From the NCBI GenBank assembly GCA_015491905.1, contig WGGC01000120.1:1-46363 (forward strand): DNA of 46,363 bases, written 5' to 3'. This stretch comes from Bacteroidales bacterium (GTDB lineage: Bacteria; Bacteroidota; Bacteroidia; Bacteroidales; F082). Position 1 is the stretch's first letter. Every line of letters starts with the position of its first letter. The position numbers were made by a program, and so were the translations under genes. Of the stretch, positions 26,214 to 34,269 are shown one piece after another. The notes under the pieces were generated by a model. That model was not told the origin of the DNA, made no database searches, and was given only the letters and a program-made list of their open reading frames with translations.

Positions 26214-27020
26214 ATGATGCTTGACAAAAATTATAATACTATTCTTCTGATAGAAAAGGATAATTATTTAGAAATTATTTTAAATCGTCCTGAAGTTCAC
26301 AATGCCTTAAATGCTATAATGATTGAAGAGCTGACTAATGTTTTTTTGAAAATTACAAAAGAACAAACTTCCCCTGTTGCTGTTGTGTTAAGAGGTAAAG
26401 GAAAATCTTTTTGTGCCGGTGCCGACTTAAATTATATGAAAAATATAGCCTCATATGGTTATGACGAGAATGTTAAAGATGGTGAAAAACTTGCAAATTT
26501 ATTTTTGAGTATTTATAAATGCCCTTTCCCCACTATTGCATGTGTTCATGGTGTAGCTTATGGTGGTGCAAATGGTTTGTTAGCGGCATGTGATATTGTT
26601 GTTGCAGAAAAAAGCACAAGGTTTTCTTTTAGTGAGGTAAAATTAGGTATTGCACCTGCTACCATTGCACCTTTTGTTGTAAAACGTATTGGAGAGTATG
26701 GAGCAAAAGAATTAATGCTTACAGGAAAGCAATTTTATGCTGCTGAAGCTGCCAGGTGGCATTTGGTTAATATAATAGCCGAAGATGGAAGTTTAGATGC
26801 AGAACGGGATAAATTTTTAAAAGACCTGAAAAAAGGTGCTCCTGATGCTAAACGACAAACAAAAGAATTAATTCATCATATTGTTAATAAAGAGAATATA
26901 GAAGAAGATATTTTCTATACCTCTGATCTAATTGCCAAATTACGTGCTTCAGAAGAAGGTCAGGAAGGGATGGCTGCTTTTTTGGATAAAAGAGTGCCGA
27001 AGTGGATAAAGAATGATTAA
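26214..27020 (+). CDS. Enoyl-CoA hydratase (methylglutaconyl-CoA hydratase-like)
   Basis: A 268-residue crotonase-family hydratase. It has the oxyanion-hole motifs GKGKSFCAGADLNYMKN and CVHGVAYGGANGLLAACDIVVA. FSFSEVKLGIAPATIAPFVVKRIGE carries the catalytic glutamate region, and ARWHLVNIIAEDG follows. Position between the two carboxylase genes, 15 bases after the beta subunit and 57 before the alpha subunit, is that of liuC, which hydrates 3-methylglutaconyl-CoA to HMG-CoA in leucine breakdown. The substrate is inferred from context. Confidence 0.88.
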   Translation: MMLDKNYNTILLIEKDNYLEIILNRPEVHNALNAIMIEELTNVFLKITKEQTSPVAVVLRGKGKSFCAGADLNYMKNIASYGYDENVKDGEKLANLFLSIYKCPFPTIACVHGVAYGGANGLLAACDIVVAEKSTRFSFSEVKLGIAPATIAPFVVKRIGEYGAKELMLTGKQFYAAEAARWHLVNIIAEDGSLDAERDKFLKDLKKGAPDAKRQTKELIHHIVNKENIEEDIFYTSDLIAKLRASEEGQEGMAAFLDKRVPKWIKND

Positions 27021-27077
27021 AGGAGATGATCAGGAATTAATTTTTATTTAATAACTAATTGTGTTGAAATATACAAA

Positions 27078-29075
27078 ATGCAAAAAATAAAAAAATTACT
27101 TATAGCTAACAGAGGTGAAATTGCGGTACGCATCATTTCTTCTGCAAAAAAATTAGGCATTAAAACTGTCGTTATTTATGCTGCAGAGGATACCCAATCG
27201 CTTTATATTAAACTTGCTGATGAAGCATTCCTTCTTGATGGGGATGAATTAAAGGATACTTATCTCAATGTTGATAAGATTATAAATGTTGCCATTCAAA
27301 CACAGTGCGATGCATTACATCCTGGATATGGGTTTTTGGCAGAATCAGAACAATTGGTGAATAGTTGTGCCGAAAACGGCATTATTTTCGTTGGCCCACA
27401 CGCTGATGCAATCAGATTAATGGGTAACAAAATAGAATCGAGAAAGTTTGTTAAAGAAATTGGCATCCCTATGACAGAAGGGGTTACGGGTAGCCCGGAT
27501 GAATTGTTGAAAAAAGTTTCGCAACTTAAATTTCCTGTATTGATAAAAGCAGCCGCTGGCGGAGGAGGTAAGGGAATGCGTATTGTTTATGATCCCAAAG
27601 ATTTGGAGGAGACACTGCAATCTACTGCTCGTGAAGCAAAGAGCTATTTTGGTGACGGGACAGTTTACATCGAAAAATATATTGAGGAACCCCGGCATAT
27701 TGAAATTCAAGTTTTAGGCGATAATCATGGTAACGTGATTCATTTATTTGAAAGGGAATGCTCTATTCAAAGGAGATATCAGAAAATTATTGAGGAATCT
27801 CCTTCTCCTACAATTAATAATGATTTAAGAAAGCGTATGGGAGAGGCGGCAGTAAATATTGCGAAAAAAGTAAAATATAATAGTGCCGGAACAGTTGAAT
27901 TTTTGGTAGATAAAGATTTAGAGTTTTATTTTTTAGAAATGAATACGCGTATTCAGGTTGAACATCCTGTAACAGAAATGGTAACAGGAATTGATATTGT
28001 TGAGGAGCAAATTAGGGTGGCTGAAGGTAGTGTTTTGTCATTTAAACAGGAAGAAATTAAGCAAACCGGGCATGCTATTGAATGTAGAATATATGCAGAA
28101 GACCCTGAGAATGATTTTATCCCCTCACCGGGAAAAATGACCTTTTACAAAGCCCCTAAGGGCGAAGGAATACGCATTGACTCCGGTATTGATAAGGCAG
28201 TTGAAGTTCCCAGCAATTTTGATCCAATGATTAGCAAATTAATTGTTTGGTCACCAGACAGGTTATCAGCCATTAGTAAAACAGAACAGTCCTTGGAGAA
28301 TTATATTATTCAAGGCGTTAAAACGAATATCCCGTACTTATTATATCTGTTAAAACATCCCTATTTTATTGAAAATAAAATTTCTACCGGTTTTTGTGAT
28401 TTGCATACTGAAGAAATTATTTCCAGGATTTATAAGGCAAAAGATGAAAATGGAAGTCGCCTGGCTTTATCTGCAATGTGTTTATATATTTTACATCTTA
28501 ATAAGATACAGAAGGCATCAAATATCTGGAAATATATTGGATTTTGGCGGCCTGTAATACGACTCCCTTTAAAATTGGATGATAAAGAGTTTGAGATACT
28601 TGTAGCGCAGACAGCAAAAAACACCTTCGAATTGCATTGTAAAGATGAAAATATTCAGCTGTCTATAACTGATATAAGCGAAAATAAAGTAAAGTTTTCC
28701 ATCGCAAATAAGTTATTTAACGCCTTTATTTCTGCAGATAATAATGGAAAATATTACATTACAATTAACGGATTAAACTATGAGTTGGAACGATTGGATC
28801 AGTTAATTGATACTGGTAATCCTATTGATATGGAGCAGGGAACAGGAGATAAACATTTGTATTCACCTATGCCCGGCAAAGTGATAAAAGTAAACGTAAA
28901 ATCCGGAGAGAAAGTTCAGAGAGGCACTATATTACTTGTAGTAGAATCGATGAAAATGGAAAATAATATTGTAGCACTTAATGAAGCAACTGTAGAAAAG
29001 GTAAATGTTACAGAAGGAGAACGCGTAAATACAGACCTTTTATTGGTAAATTTAAAAGAAATAGAATCGGAATAA
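27078..29075 (+). CDS. Acyl-CoA carboxylase alpha subunit (biotin carboxylase + BCCP)
   Basis: Single chain of 665 residues joining biotin carboxylase and the biotin carrier. The N-terminal half has KIKKLLIANRGEIAVRIISS, the ATP-grasp loop AAAGGGGKGMRIV, FERECSIQRRYQKIIEESPS and EMNTRIQVEHPVTEMVTG. The last ~70 residues are the BCCP domain with VVESMKMEN; Lys626 is the biotinylated lysine. The middle linker (about 450-590) is poorly conserved, as in other MccA/PccA proteins. It works with the beta subunit of the same operon, most likely on 3-methylcrotonyl-CoA. Confidence 0.93.
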   Translation: MQKIKKLLIANRGEIAVRIISSAKKLGIKTVVIYAAEDTQSLYIKLADEAFLLDGDELKDTYLNVDKIINVAIQTQCDALHPGYGFLAESEQLVNSCAENGIIFVGPHADAIRLMGNKIESRKFVKEIGIPMTEGVTGSPDELLKKVSQLKFPVLIKAAAGGGGKGMRIVYDPKDLEETLQSTAREAKSYFGDGTVYIEKYIEEPRHIEIQVLGDNHGNVIHLFERECSIQRRYQKIIEESPSPTINNDLRKRMGEAAVNIAKKVKYNSAGTVEFLVDKDLEFYFLEMNTRIQVEHPVTEMVTGIDIVEEQIRVAEGSVLSFKQEEIKQTGHAIECRIYAEDPENDFIPSPGKMTFYKAPKGEGIRIDSGIDKAVEVPSNFDPMISKLIVWSPDRLSAISKTEQSLENYIIQGVKTNIPYLLYLLKHPYFIENKISTGFCDLHTEEIISRIYKAKDENGSRLALSAMCLYILHLNKIQKASNIWKYIGFWRPVIRLPLKLDDKEFEILVAQTAKNTFELHCKDENIQLSITDISENKVKFSIANKLFNAFISADNNGKYYITINGLNYELERLDQLIDTGNPIDMEQGTGDKHLYSPMPGKVIKVNVKSGEKVQRGTILLVVESMKMENNIVALNEATVEKVNVTEGERVNTDLLLVNLKEIESE

Positions 29076-29092
29076 ATTTAAAAGATAAAAAA

Positions 29093-30238
29093 ATGGATTT
29101 TGAGCTTACAGATGAACAAAAATTAATTAGGGAAACCGTTAGAGACTTCGCTGAAAGAGAAATTAAACCTGTAGCAGGTGAATTAGATGAAAAACAAACT
29201 TTTTCCTATGAATTAACAAAAAAAATGGGTGATTTAGGCCTGTTTGGAATGACTGTCGCAGAAAAATACGGTGGACATGGCCTTGACACATTATCCTATA
29301 TTATTGCTGTTGAAGAGTTGGCACGTGTTGATGGTTCTCAGGCAGCTACAATTGCCGCCCATAACTCTTTAGGTATTGGGCCAATCAATGATTTTGGTAC
29401 AGAAGAACAAAAAATGAAATATTTACCACAACTATGTACCGGCGATAGTTTATGGAGTTTTGGACTGACGGAACCAAATGCCGGTTCTGACTCAAGAGGA
29501 TCTAAAACAACAGCTTATTTACAAAATGATGAATGGGTAATTAATGGTTCTAAAATATTTATAACTAACGGTGCTTCAAAGATATCTAAAGGATGCACGG
29601 TTCAAGCTGTATCCGGTGAACAAAATGGAAAGAAACTATTTACAACCATATTAGTCGAAAGTGGTACAAAAGGTTTTATACAGAAACCTATGCATAATAA
29701 AATGATGTGGCGTGCCTCTGATACTTCTGAATTATATTTTGATGATGTCAGGGTTCCAAAAGAAAACTTATTGGGCAAAATTGGAGAAGGGTCTCATATA
29801 ATGCTTCATACATTAGACGGAGGACGCCTTTCTATTGGTGCTATGGGTCTGGGGTTGGCGCAAGGAGCTTATGAGATGGCTTTAAATTATGCTAAAGAAA
29901 GAAAGCAATTTGGAAAACCAATATCTAAATTTCAAATAAATGCTTTTAAACTGGCCGATATGGCAATGAAAGTTGAACTGGGAAGGAATCTGCTATACAA
30001 AGCATGCTGGTTAAAGGATACAGGAAAACCTTATTCAACGGAATCTGCTATGGCAAAACTCTATTGCTCTGAAATTGCAAAGGAAGTTGCTGATGAGGCT
30101 GTTCAAATTTTTGGTGGTTATGGTTTAATGAAAGATTATGATATAGAACGGTTTTATCGTGATCAACGTTTATTACAAATCGGAGAAGGAACTTCTGAAA
30201 TTCAGCGTTTGGTTATTTCACGACACATTGGATGCTAA
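29093..30238 (+). CDS. Acyl-CoA dehydrogenase (short/branched-chain type)
   Basis: FAD-dependent dehydrogenase, 381 residues, that makes an enoyl-CoA and passes electrons to ETF. Blocks include FGLTEPNAGSDSRGSKTTA, EWVINGSKIFITNGA, KERKQFGKPISKFQ and QIFGGYGLMKDYDIERFYRD. By position it should be isovaleryl-CoA dehydrogenase (liuA). However, the catalytic base looks like that of the short-chain/MCAD group: Glu365 in IGEGTSEIQRLV. Isovaleryl-CoA dehydrogenases instead have IGAGTS there and a glutamate in the LDLERL helix, which is Gly244 here (LDGGRL). A 2-methyl-branched or butyryl substrate is therefore also plausible. The 17-base gap to the carboxylase gene supports operon membership. Confidence 0.9.
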   Translation: MDFELTDEQKLIRETVRDFAEREIKPVAGELDEKQTFSYELTKKMGDLGLFGMTVAEKYGGHGLDTLSYIIAVEELARVDGSQAATIAAHNSLGIGPINDFGTEEQKMKYLPQLCTGDSLWSFGLTEPNAGSDSRGSKTTAYLQNDEWVINGSKIFITNGASKISKGCTVQAVSGEQNGKKLFTTILVESGTKGFIQKPMHNKMMWRASDTSELYFDDVRVPKENLLGKIGEGSHIMLHTLDGGRLSIGAMGLGLAQGAYEMALNYAKERKQFGKPISKFQINAFKLADMAMKVELGRNLLYKACWLKDTGKPYSTESAMAKLYCSEIAKEVADEAVQIFGGYGLMKDYDIERFYRDQRLLQIGEGTSEIQRLVISRHIGC

Positions 30239-30285
30239 TTTAATATTAAAATATAAATAATTTCCTTAATAAAATTTTAAGATAT

Positions 30286-30978
30286 ATGAATAAAGTTGTT
30301 AAAGATCCTTTTGAAGCTCTTAAAGGTATGGAAGATAATATGACCTTAATGCTTGGAGGGTTTGGTCTTTGCGGCATACCGGAAAAAACCATTCATGCAC
30401 TACACGACTTAGGTATAAAAGGGCTTACCTGCATTTCAAATAATGCCGGAGTTGACGATTTTGGATTGGGCTTATTGCTGGAAAGACATCAAATAAAAAA
30501 AATGATTTCATCTTATGTTGGTGAAAATAAAGAATTTGAAAGGCAGTTGCTCGCCGGAGAACTGGAGGTAGAGTTAAATCCTCAGGGTACTCTTGCAGAA
30601 CGTTGTCGTGCTGGGGGAGCTGGAATACCCGCATTTTATGTTCCCGCAGGGTATGGGACAGAAGTGGCTAATGGTAAGGAAATAAGGGAGTTTAATGGAA
30701 AAAAATACTTACTTGAAACAGCGCTTAATGCTGATTTTGCAATCGTTAAAGCCTGGAAAGGTGATACTGCCGGTAATCTGATTTATAAGCATACTGCCAA
30801 TAATTTCAATAATATGATGGCCATGGCAGGAAAAATAACTATTGCAGAGGTTGAGGAGTTGGTTCCGGCAGGAGAATTAGATCCTAATTGTATTCATACC
30901 CCGGGAATTTTTGTGCAAAGAATTTTCAAAGGTGAAAACTATGAAAAGAGAATAGAATTTGCCACAACAAGAGATTAA
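30286..30978 (+). CDS. scoA: Succinyl-CoA:3-ketoacid CoA-transferase subunit A
   Basis: Alpha subunit of the CoA-transferase that turns acetoacetate plus succinyl-CoA into acetoacetyl-CoA and succinate. The 230 residues have [48 protein letters not shown] and [15 protein letters not shown], all typical of ScoA. It sits 47 bases after the acyl-CoA dehydrogenase and 31 before subunit B. In this operon it would consume the acetoacetate released by a lyase step, linking the pathway to the TCA cycle. Confidence 0.94.
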   Translation: MNKVVKDPFEALKGMEDNMTLMLGGFGLCGIPEKTIHALHDLGIKGLTCISNNAGVDDFGLGLLLERHQIKKMISSYVGENKEFERQLLAGELEVELNPQGTLAERCRAGGAGIPAFYVPAGYGTEVANGKEIREFNGKKYLLETALNADFAIVKAWKGDTAGNLIYKHTANNFNNMMAMAGKITIAEVEELVPAGELDPNCIHTPGIFVQRIFKGENYEKRIEFATTRD

Positions 30979-31009
30979 CTTAATAAAAGAAAATTCAAAA
31001 ATTTAAACT

Positions 31010-31666
31010 ATGAGCTTAGATAAAAATGGAATAGCTAAAAGAATAGCAAAAGAATTAAAAGATGGTTACTATGTTAATCTTGGTATAGGAATTCCAACAT
31101 TAGTAGCCAATTATATTCCTAAAGGTGTTGAAGTTGTTCTTCAGTCTGAAAATGGTCTGTTGGGAATAGGCCCTTTTCCTAAAAAAGAAGAATTAGATGC
31201 TGACTTAATTAATGCAGGAAAACAAACTGTTACTTATGTAAAAGGTGCTGCTTTTTTTGATTCAGCAACAAGCTTTGCCATGATAAGAGGAGGTCATATT
31301 GATTTGACAGTACTTGGTGCCTTTGAGGTAAATGAAAATGGTGATATTGCCAGTTGGAAAATACCCGGTAAAATGGTAAAAGGTATGGGAGGAGCTATGG
31401 ACCTGGTTGCTTCTGCCAAAAATATTATTGTAGCAATGACTCACACTGACAGAAAGGGTAATCCTAAGCTTTTAAAAAAATGCACTTTGCCTCTTACAGG
31501 AGTTAATTGTGTAAAAAGAATTGTAACTGATCTTGCAGTTGTTGATGTTACAGCTGAGGGGTTTAAACTTATTGAGAGAGCTCCTGGTGTTTCTGTAGAA
31601 GAAATTGTTGAAAAAACCGAAGCGCCAATTATAGTCAGCGGAGAAATTCCTGAAATGAAAATCTAA
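31010..31666 (+). CDS. scoB: Succinyl-CoA:3-ketoacid CoA-transferase subunit B
   Basis: Beta subunit, 218 residues, carrying the catalytic glutamate in [16 protein letters not shown]. Other family blocks are [60 protein letters not shown] and [21 protein letters not shown]. It closes the operon. A short perfect palindrome (31673-31690) follows the stop but lacks a good T-run. Confidence 0.95.
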   Translation: MSLDKNGIAKRIAKELKDGYYVNLGIGIPTLVANYIPKGVEVVLQSENGLLGIGPFPKKEELDADLINAGKQTVTYVKGAAFFDSATSFAMIRGGHIDLTVLGAFEVNENGDIASWKIPGKMVKGMGGAMDLVASAKNIIVAMTHTDRKGNPKLLKKCTLPLTGVNCVKRIVTDLAVVDVTAEGFKLIERAPGVSVEEIVEKTEAPIIVSGEIPEMKI

Positions 31667-31889
31667 AATGTTAAAGAATAATTATTCTTTTGAGAAAGGT
31701 TATTTTAAATATTTATATAACCTGTTTGTAATCAAATAAGAAAGATTGGATTGTAGCTTTTGCCTTTAGTATAAACATTTCTATATTTTATTATTTATCC
31801 TACCGGCATATGAAAAATTAACAATCCATGGCCCCTTTTTAAAATCCTTGATAATGAAATAAATATCTGATTATTTGTTAAGGTAAAAT

Positions 31890-32591
31890 TTAATCTACCT
31901 CTGGTGCTACAAGTTTAAAACCAACGCCATGAACATTTATTAATTCAACTTGTGGGTCATCTTTTAAGAATTTACGCAATTTGGTTATATAAACATCCAT
32001 TGACCGTGCATTAAAATAGCTATCATCATGCCATATTTTGTTCAAAGCAACAGTTCTGTCAAGAACCTCATTTAAATTATCACATAGCAATTTTAATAAA
32101 TCGGCTTCTTTAGATGTAAGCTTATCTTCTTTTTTTCCTATGGATAGAGTCTGACGATCATAATTAAAAACATATTTCCCAAACTTATAAATGGCATTTT
32201 TGTGGTGATTATCAGTAACATTGCTTCTGCGTAAAATAGCTCGTATCCTTAAAAGTAACTCTTCCATGCTGAATGGTTTTGTCAAGTAATCATCAGCACC
32301 AACTTCAAATCCCTGAATCTTATCTTCCTGCATTGATTTTGCAGTAAGGAAAAGCATAGGGATTTTTTTATTTATTTTCCTAACCTCCTCAGCTAAAGTA
32401 AACCCATCCATAACCGGCATCATGACATCAAAAATACAAAAGTCAAAATCCTCTTTTTTAAATGCATCTAATGCTTCTTTACCATTTTCACATAAGGTGG
32501 CATTGTAACCTTTTGCCTCTAAATATGATTTTAATACACCCCCCAGGTTTTTATCGTCTTCAGCTAATAATAAATTAAATTTTTTTTCCAT
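31890..32591 (-). CDS. rprY: OmpR-family response regulator, RprY-like
   Basis: DNA-binding response regulator paired with the kinase encoded just upstream. From the chosen start it has 233 residues. The receiver domain has the acidic pair Asp12-Asp13, phospho-acceptor Asp55 (FDVMMPVMDG), the LTAK switch motif and a GADDYLTKPF lysine block. The C-terminal winged helix carries LTSKEADLLKLLCDN, RSMDVYITKLRKFL and INVHGVGFKL, as in Bacteroides RprY. An earlier ATG at 32609 would overlap the kinase gene by 17 bases and add MKKTNK. The start at 32591 fits the family N-terminus and follows the kinase stop by one base. The target genes are unknown. Confidence 0.92.
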   Translation of the reverse strand: MEKKFNLLLAEDDKNLGGVLKSYLEAKGYNATLCENGKEALDAFKKEDFDFCIFDVMMPVMDGFTLAEEVRKINKKIPMLFLTAKSMQEDKIQGFEVGADDYLTKPFSMEELLLRIRAILRRSNVTDNHHKNAIYKFGKYVFNYDRQTLSIGKKEDKLTSKEADLLKLLCDNLNEVLDRTVALNKIWHDDSYFNARSMDVYITKLRKFLKDDPQVELINVHGVGFKLVAPEVD

Positions 32592-32592
32592 T

Positions 32593-34026
32593 TTATTTGT
32601 TTTTTTCAATGGGTAAATATACGTGAAATATTGAACCTTTTCCTAAATCCGATTCAACTGTTATTCTTCCATTGTGTTCTTCTACTATTGATTTTACATA
32701 ATTTAATCCTAATCCAAAACCTTTAAAGGTATGAATATTTCCTGTTGAAACCCTATAAAGTTTATCAAATATCTTTTTCTGATTTGCTTTGCTGATTCCA
32801 ATTCCATTGTCTTTTACGTCAATTAATATGCCATTCCCTATATTTTTGGTTTCTATATTTATAATTGGTTCAGTAAGATTGTACTTTATTGCATTGTCAA
32901 GTAAATTTATAAAAATATTTGTTAAATGCACCCTGTCCCCGTTTACAATTATTTTTTTAGCATTAAAACTATAGGTGATTTTGCCACCTTTACTTGTCAC
33001 TTTCAATTCGTTACTTTTAATGGCATTTAATATTATTTCATGGATGTTTAATGGTTCGTTGTGTAATTTTAATTTTCCTGAATCAATGGTAGCTGATCGT
33101 AAAATGTGTTCGGACATAGTACGTAATCGTTGATTTTCTTCATTTATAATATGTATGTAATGATTGTAGGTTTCTTCAGATTTTTTGATGTCTTTATCGC
33201 TTAAAACTTCACAAGCAAGTGATATTGTCGAAATTGGGGTTTTAAACTCATGTGTCATGTTATTTATTAAATCATTTTTCATTACAGATAATTTTTTTTG
33301 TTTATTTATTATATAAATACTAAATGAAAAAGCACCTATAATAATAAAGAATAAAATTACCGAAGCAAAAAGTAATTTATATAACCGACTTACAATAAAA
33401 GTTTTTTCTTTTGGAAAATAAAGTAGAAATTTAAGAGGGAATTGTGAGTTATTTCCAATTGGAGCAAGGTTATATACAAAACTGTCATTTAAAAGTTCAT
33501 CAGGGTATTTTCCGGTTTTTTGATATATCATGCTGTTTTCAAAAGGATTGAAGACTCCATATTCAAATGGTGTTTTAATGTTTTTCTTCAAAAGTGAAGT
33601 TCTAATTAATGAATCGATAGTTTTTTTATGGGAAGCAAAAAAACTTGCATTATTAACTCCTTGAAAAGATGTGATTAATTTTTGATATGCCAGGTTTAAT
33701 TGATTTCGTTTTTCCAAAAAATTGGTAATATCATCTGCACTGGCCATAGGAGTTAAATGTGAGTAAAAGGATTGGTTTATAGAATCGAAAAGGGCAATAA
33801 CGTTTTGATTCTTTTGATAGAACTTTTTTGTTCGTAGATAATAATCCTGATATCTTAATTTATCAATATTAAAAATTGCCTTGCTAATGGCCTGATTAAC
33901 ATCCCGGTTAAAAGTTGCTTTTCTAACTTCTAAAGCATTATTAATCCAATAAAATTGAATGATTAGTAATCCGATACTGGCAATGGAAACTAATGATATA
34001 ATTATAGCTGTTAATTTCTTATTCAT
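32593..34026 (-). CDS. rprX: Sensor histidine kinase, RprX-like
   Basis: A 477-residue membrane sensor kinase. There is one TM segment at about 6-27 and another at about 216-240. They flank a ~190-residue periplasmic sensor region of no recognised fold. The HisKA motif is MTHEFKTP with phospho-His259. The ATPase domain has NLLDNAIKYN, VKDNGIGI, FDKLYRV and GFGLGLNYVKSIVEEHNG. Layout and partner match the RprX/RprY system first described in Bacteroides fragilis. The -7 box lies only 4 bases before the ATG, suggesting a leaderless transcript. The signal it senses cannot be read from sequence. Confidence 0.9.
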   Translation of the reverse strand: MNKKLTAIIISLVSIASIGLLIIQFYWINNALEVRKATFNRDVNQAISKAIFNIDKLRYQDYYLRTKKFYQKNQNVIALFDSINQSFYSHLTPMASADDITNFLEKRNQLNLAYQKLITSFQGVNNASFFASHKKTIDSLIRTSLLKKNIKTPFEYGVFNPFENSMIYQKTGKYPDELLNDSFVYNLAPIGNNSQFPLKFLLYFPKEKTFIVSRLYKLLFASVILFFIIIGAFSFSIYIINKQKKLSVMKNDLINNMTHEFKTPISTISLACEVLSDKDIKKSEETYNHYIHIINEENQRLRTMSEHILRSATIDSGKLKLHNEPLNIHEIILNAIKSNELKVTSKGGKITYSFNAKKIIVNGDRVHLTNIFINLLDNAIKYNLTEPIINIETKNIGNGILIDVKDNGIGISKANQKKIFDKLYRVSTGNIHTFKGFGLGLNYVKSIVEEHNGRITVESDLGKGSIFHVYLPIEKNK

Positions 34027-34030
34027 GTAG

Positions 34031-34038
34031 CAAAATTA
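34031..34038 (-). promoter_or_regulatory. -7 box of rprX-rprY
   Basis: The minus strand reads TAATTTTG, matching TAnnTTTG, 4 bases before the rprX start codon. Confidence 0.5.
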
Positions 34039-34098
34039 ATCTAACCCGGCAACTATCAAGGGGGCTTAACAAAAATTAACAACTTTTTTTTAATTTTA

Positions 34099-34131
34099 TT
34101 TGACTTTGAATAAAAAAGTATTGTATATTTG
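34099..34131 (+). promoter_or_regulatory. Strong promoter of a small transcript before dnaG
   Basis: TTTG (34099-34102) and TATATTTG (34124-34131) are perfect matches to the Bacteroidota -33 and -7 elements, separated by 21 bases. This is one of the two best-matched promoters in the window, the other being that of tRNA-Asn. Confidence 0.7.
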
Positions 34132-34134
34132 CAA

Positions 34135-34238
34135 TGAACAAAAGCAAGGGTAAATTCCTTTTACATTGCTTTGTTTAAAGGGTTTTCATAATTGTTGGTT
34201 TTGGGAGGCAACCGTCCTGGTTGCCTCTCTTTTTTTTA
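34135..34238 (+). ncRNA. Candidate small RNA, about 100 nt
   Basis: Between divergent rprX and dnaG there is a complete small transcription unit: a strong promoter, about 100 bases, and an intrinsic terminator. The 5' half folds into a 15-bp hairpin (137-142, 144-147 and 150-154 with 160-164, 166-169 and 170-175, offsets from 34000) with a bulged A and a small internal loop. A single-stranded U/G-rich linker of about 25 bases follows, then the terminator hairpin. dnaG seems to have its own weaker -7-like box after the terminator (TATCTTAG, 34244-34251), so this looks like a free sRNA rather than a leader. A 14-codon ORF from 34134 exists but begins at or before the expected transcript start. 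I do not recognise the RNA family. Confidence 0.55.
34203..34237 (+). terminator. Intrinsic terminator upstream of dnaG
   Basis: An 11-bp GC-rich stem (34203-34213 with 34219-34229, one G-U pair) has a 5-base loop and is followed by eight T. It ends 32 bases before the dnaG start, so it terminates the small transcript and not a protein gene. Confidence 0.88.
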
Positions 34239-34269
34239 TTTAGTATCTTAGCCATCTTTAAAATAAAAT

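Noticed and set aside
31673-31690. Palindrome AAAGAATAATTATTCTTT after scoB as a terminator
   Set aside because: It has no loop and no proper T-run; a weak 3' structure is possible but not supported.
34134-34178. A 14-codon ORF (MNKSKGKFLLHCFV) at the 5' end of the candidate sRNA
   Set aside because: Its ATG is only 2 bases after the -7 box, so it lies at or before the expected transcription start, and its codons are explained by the hairpin arms.
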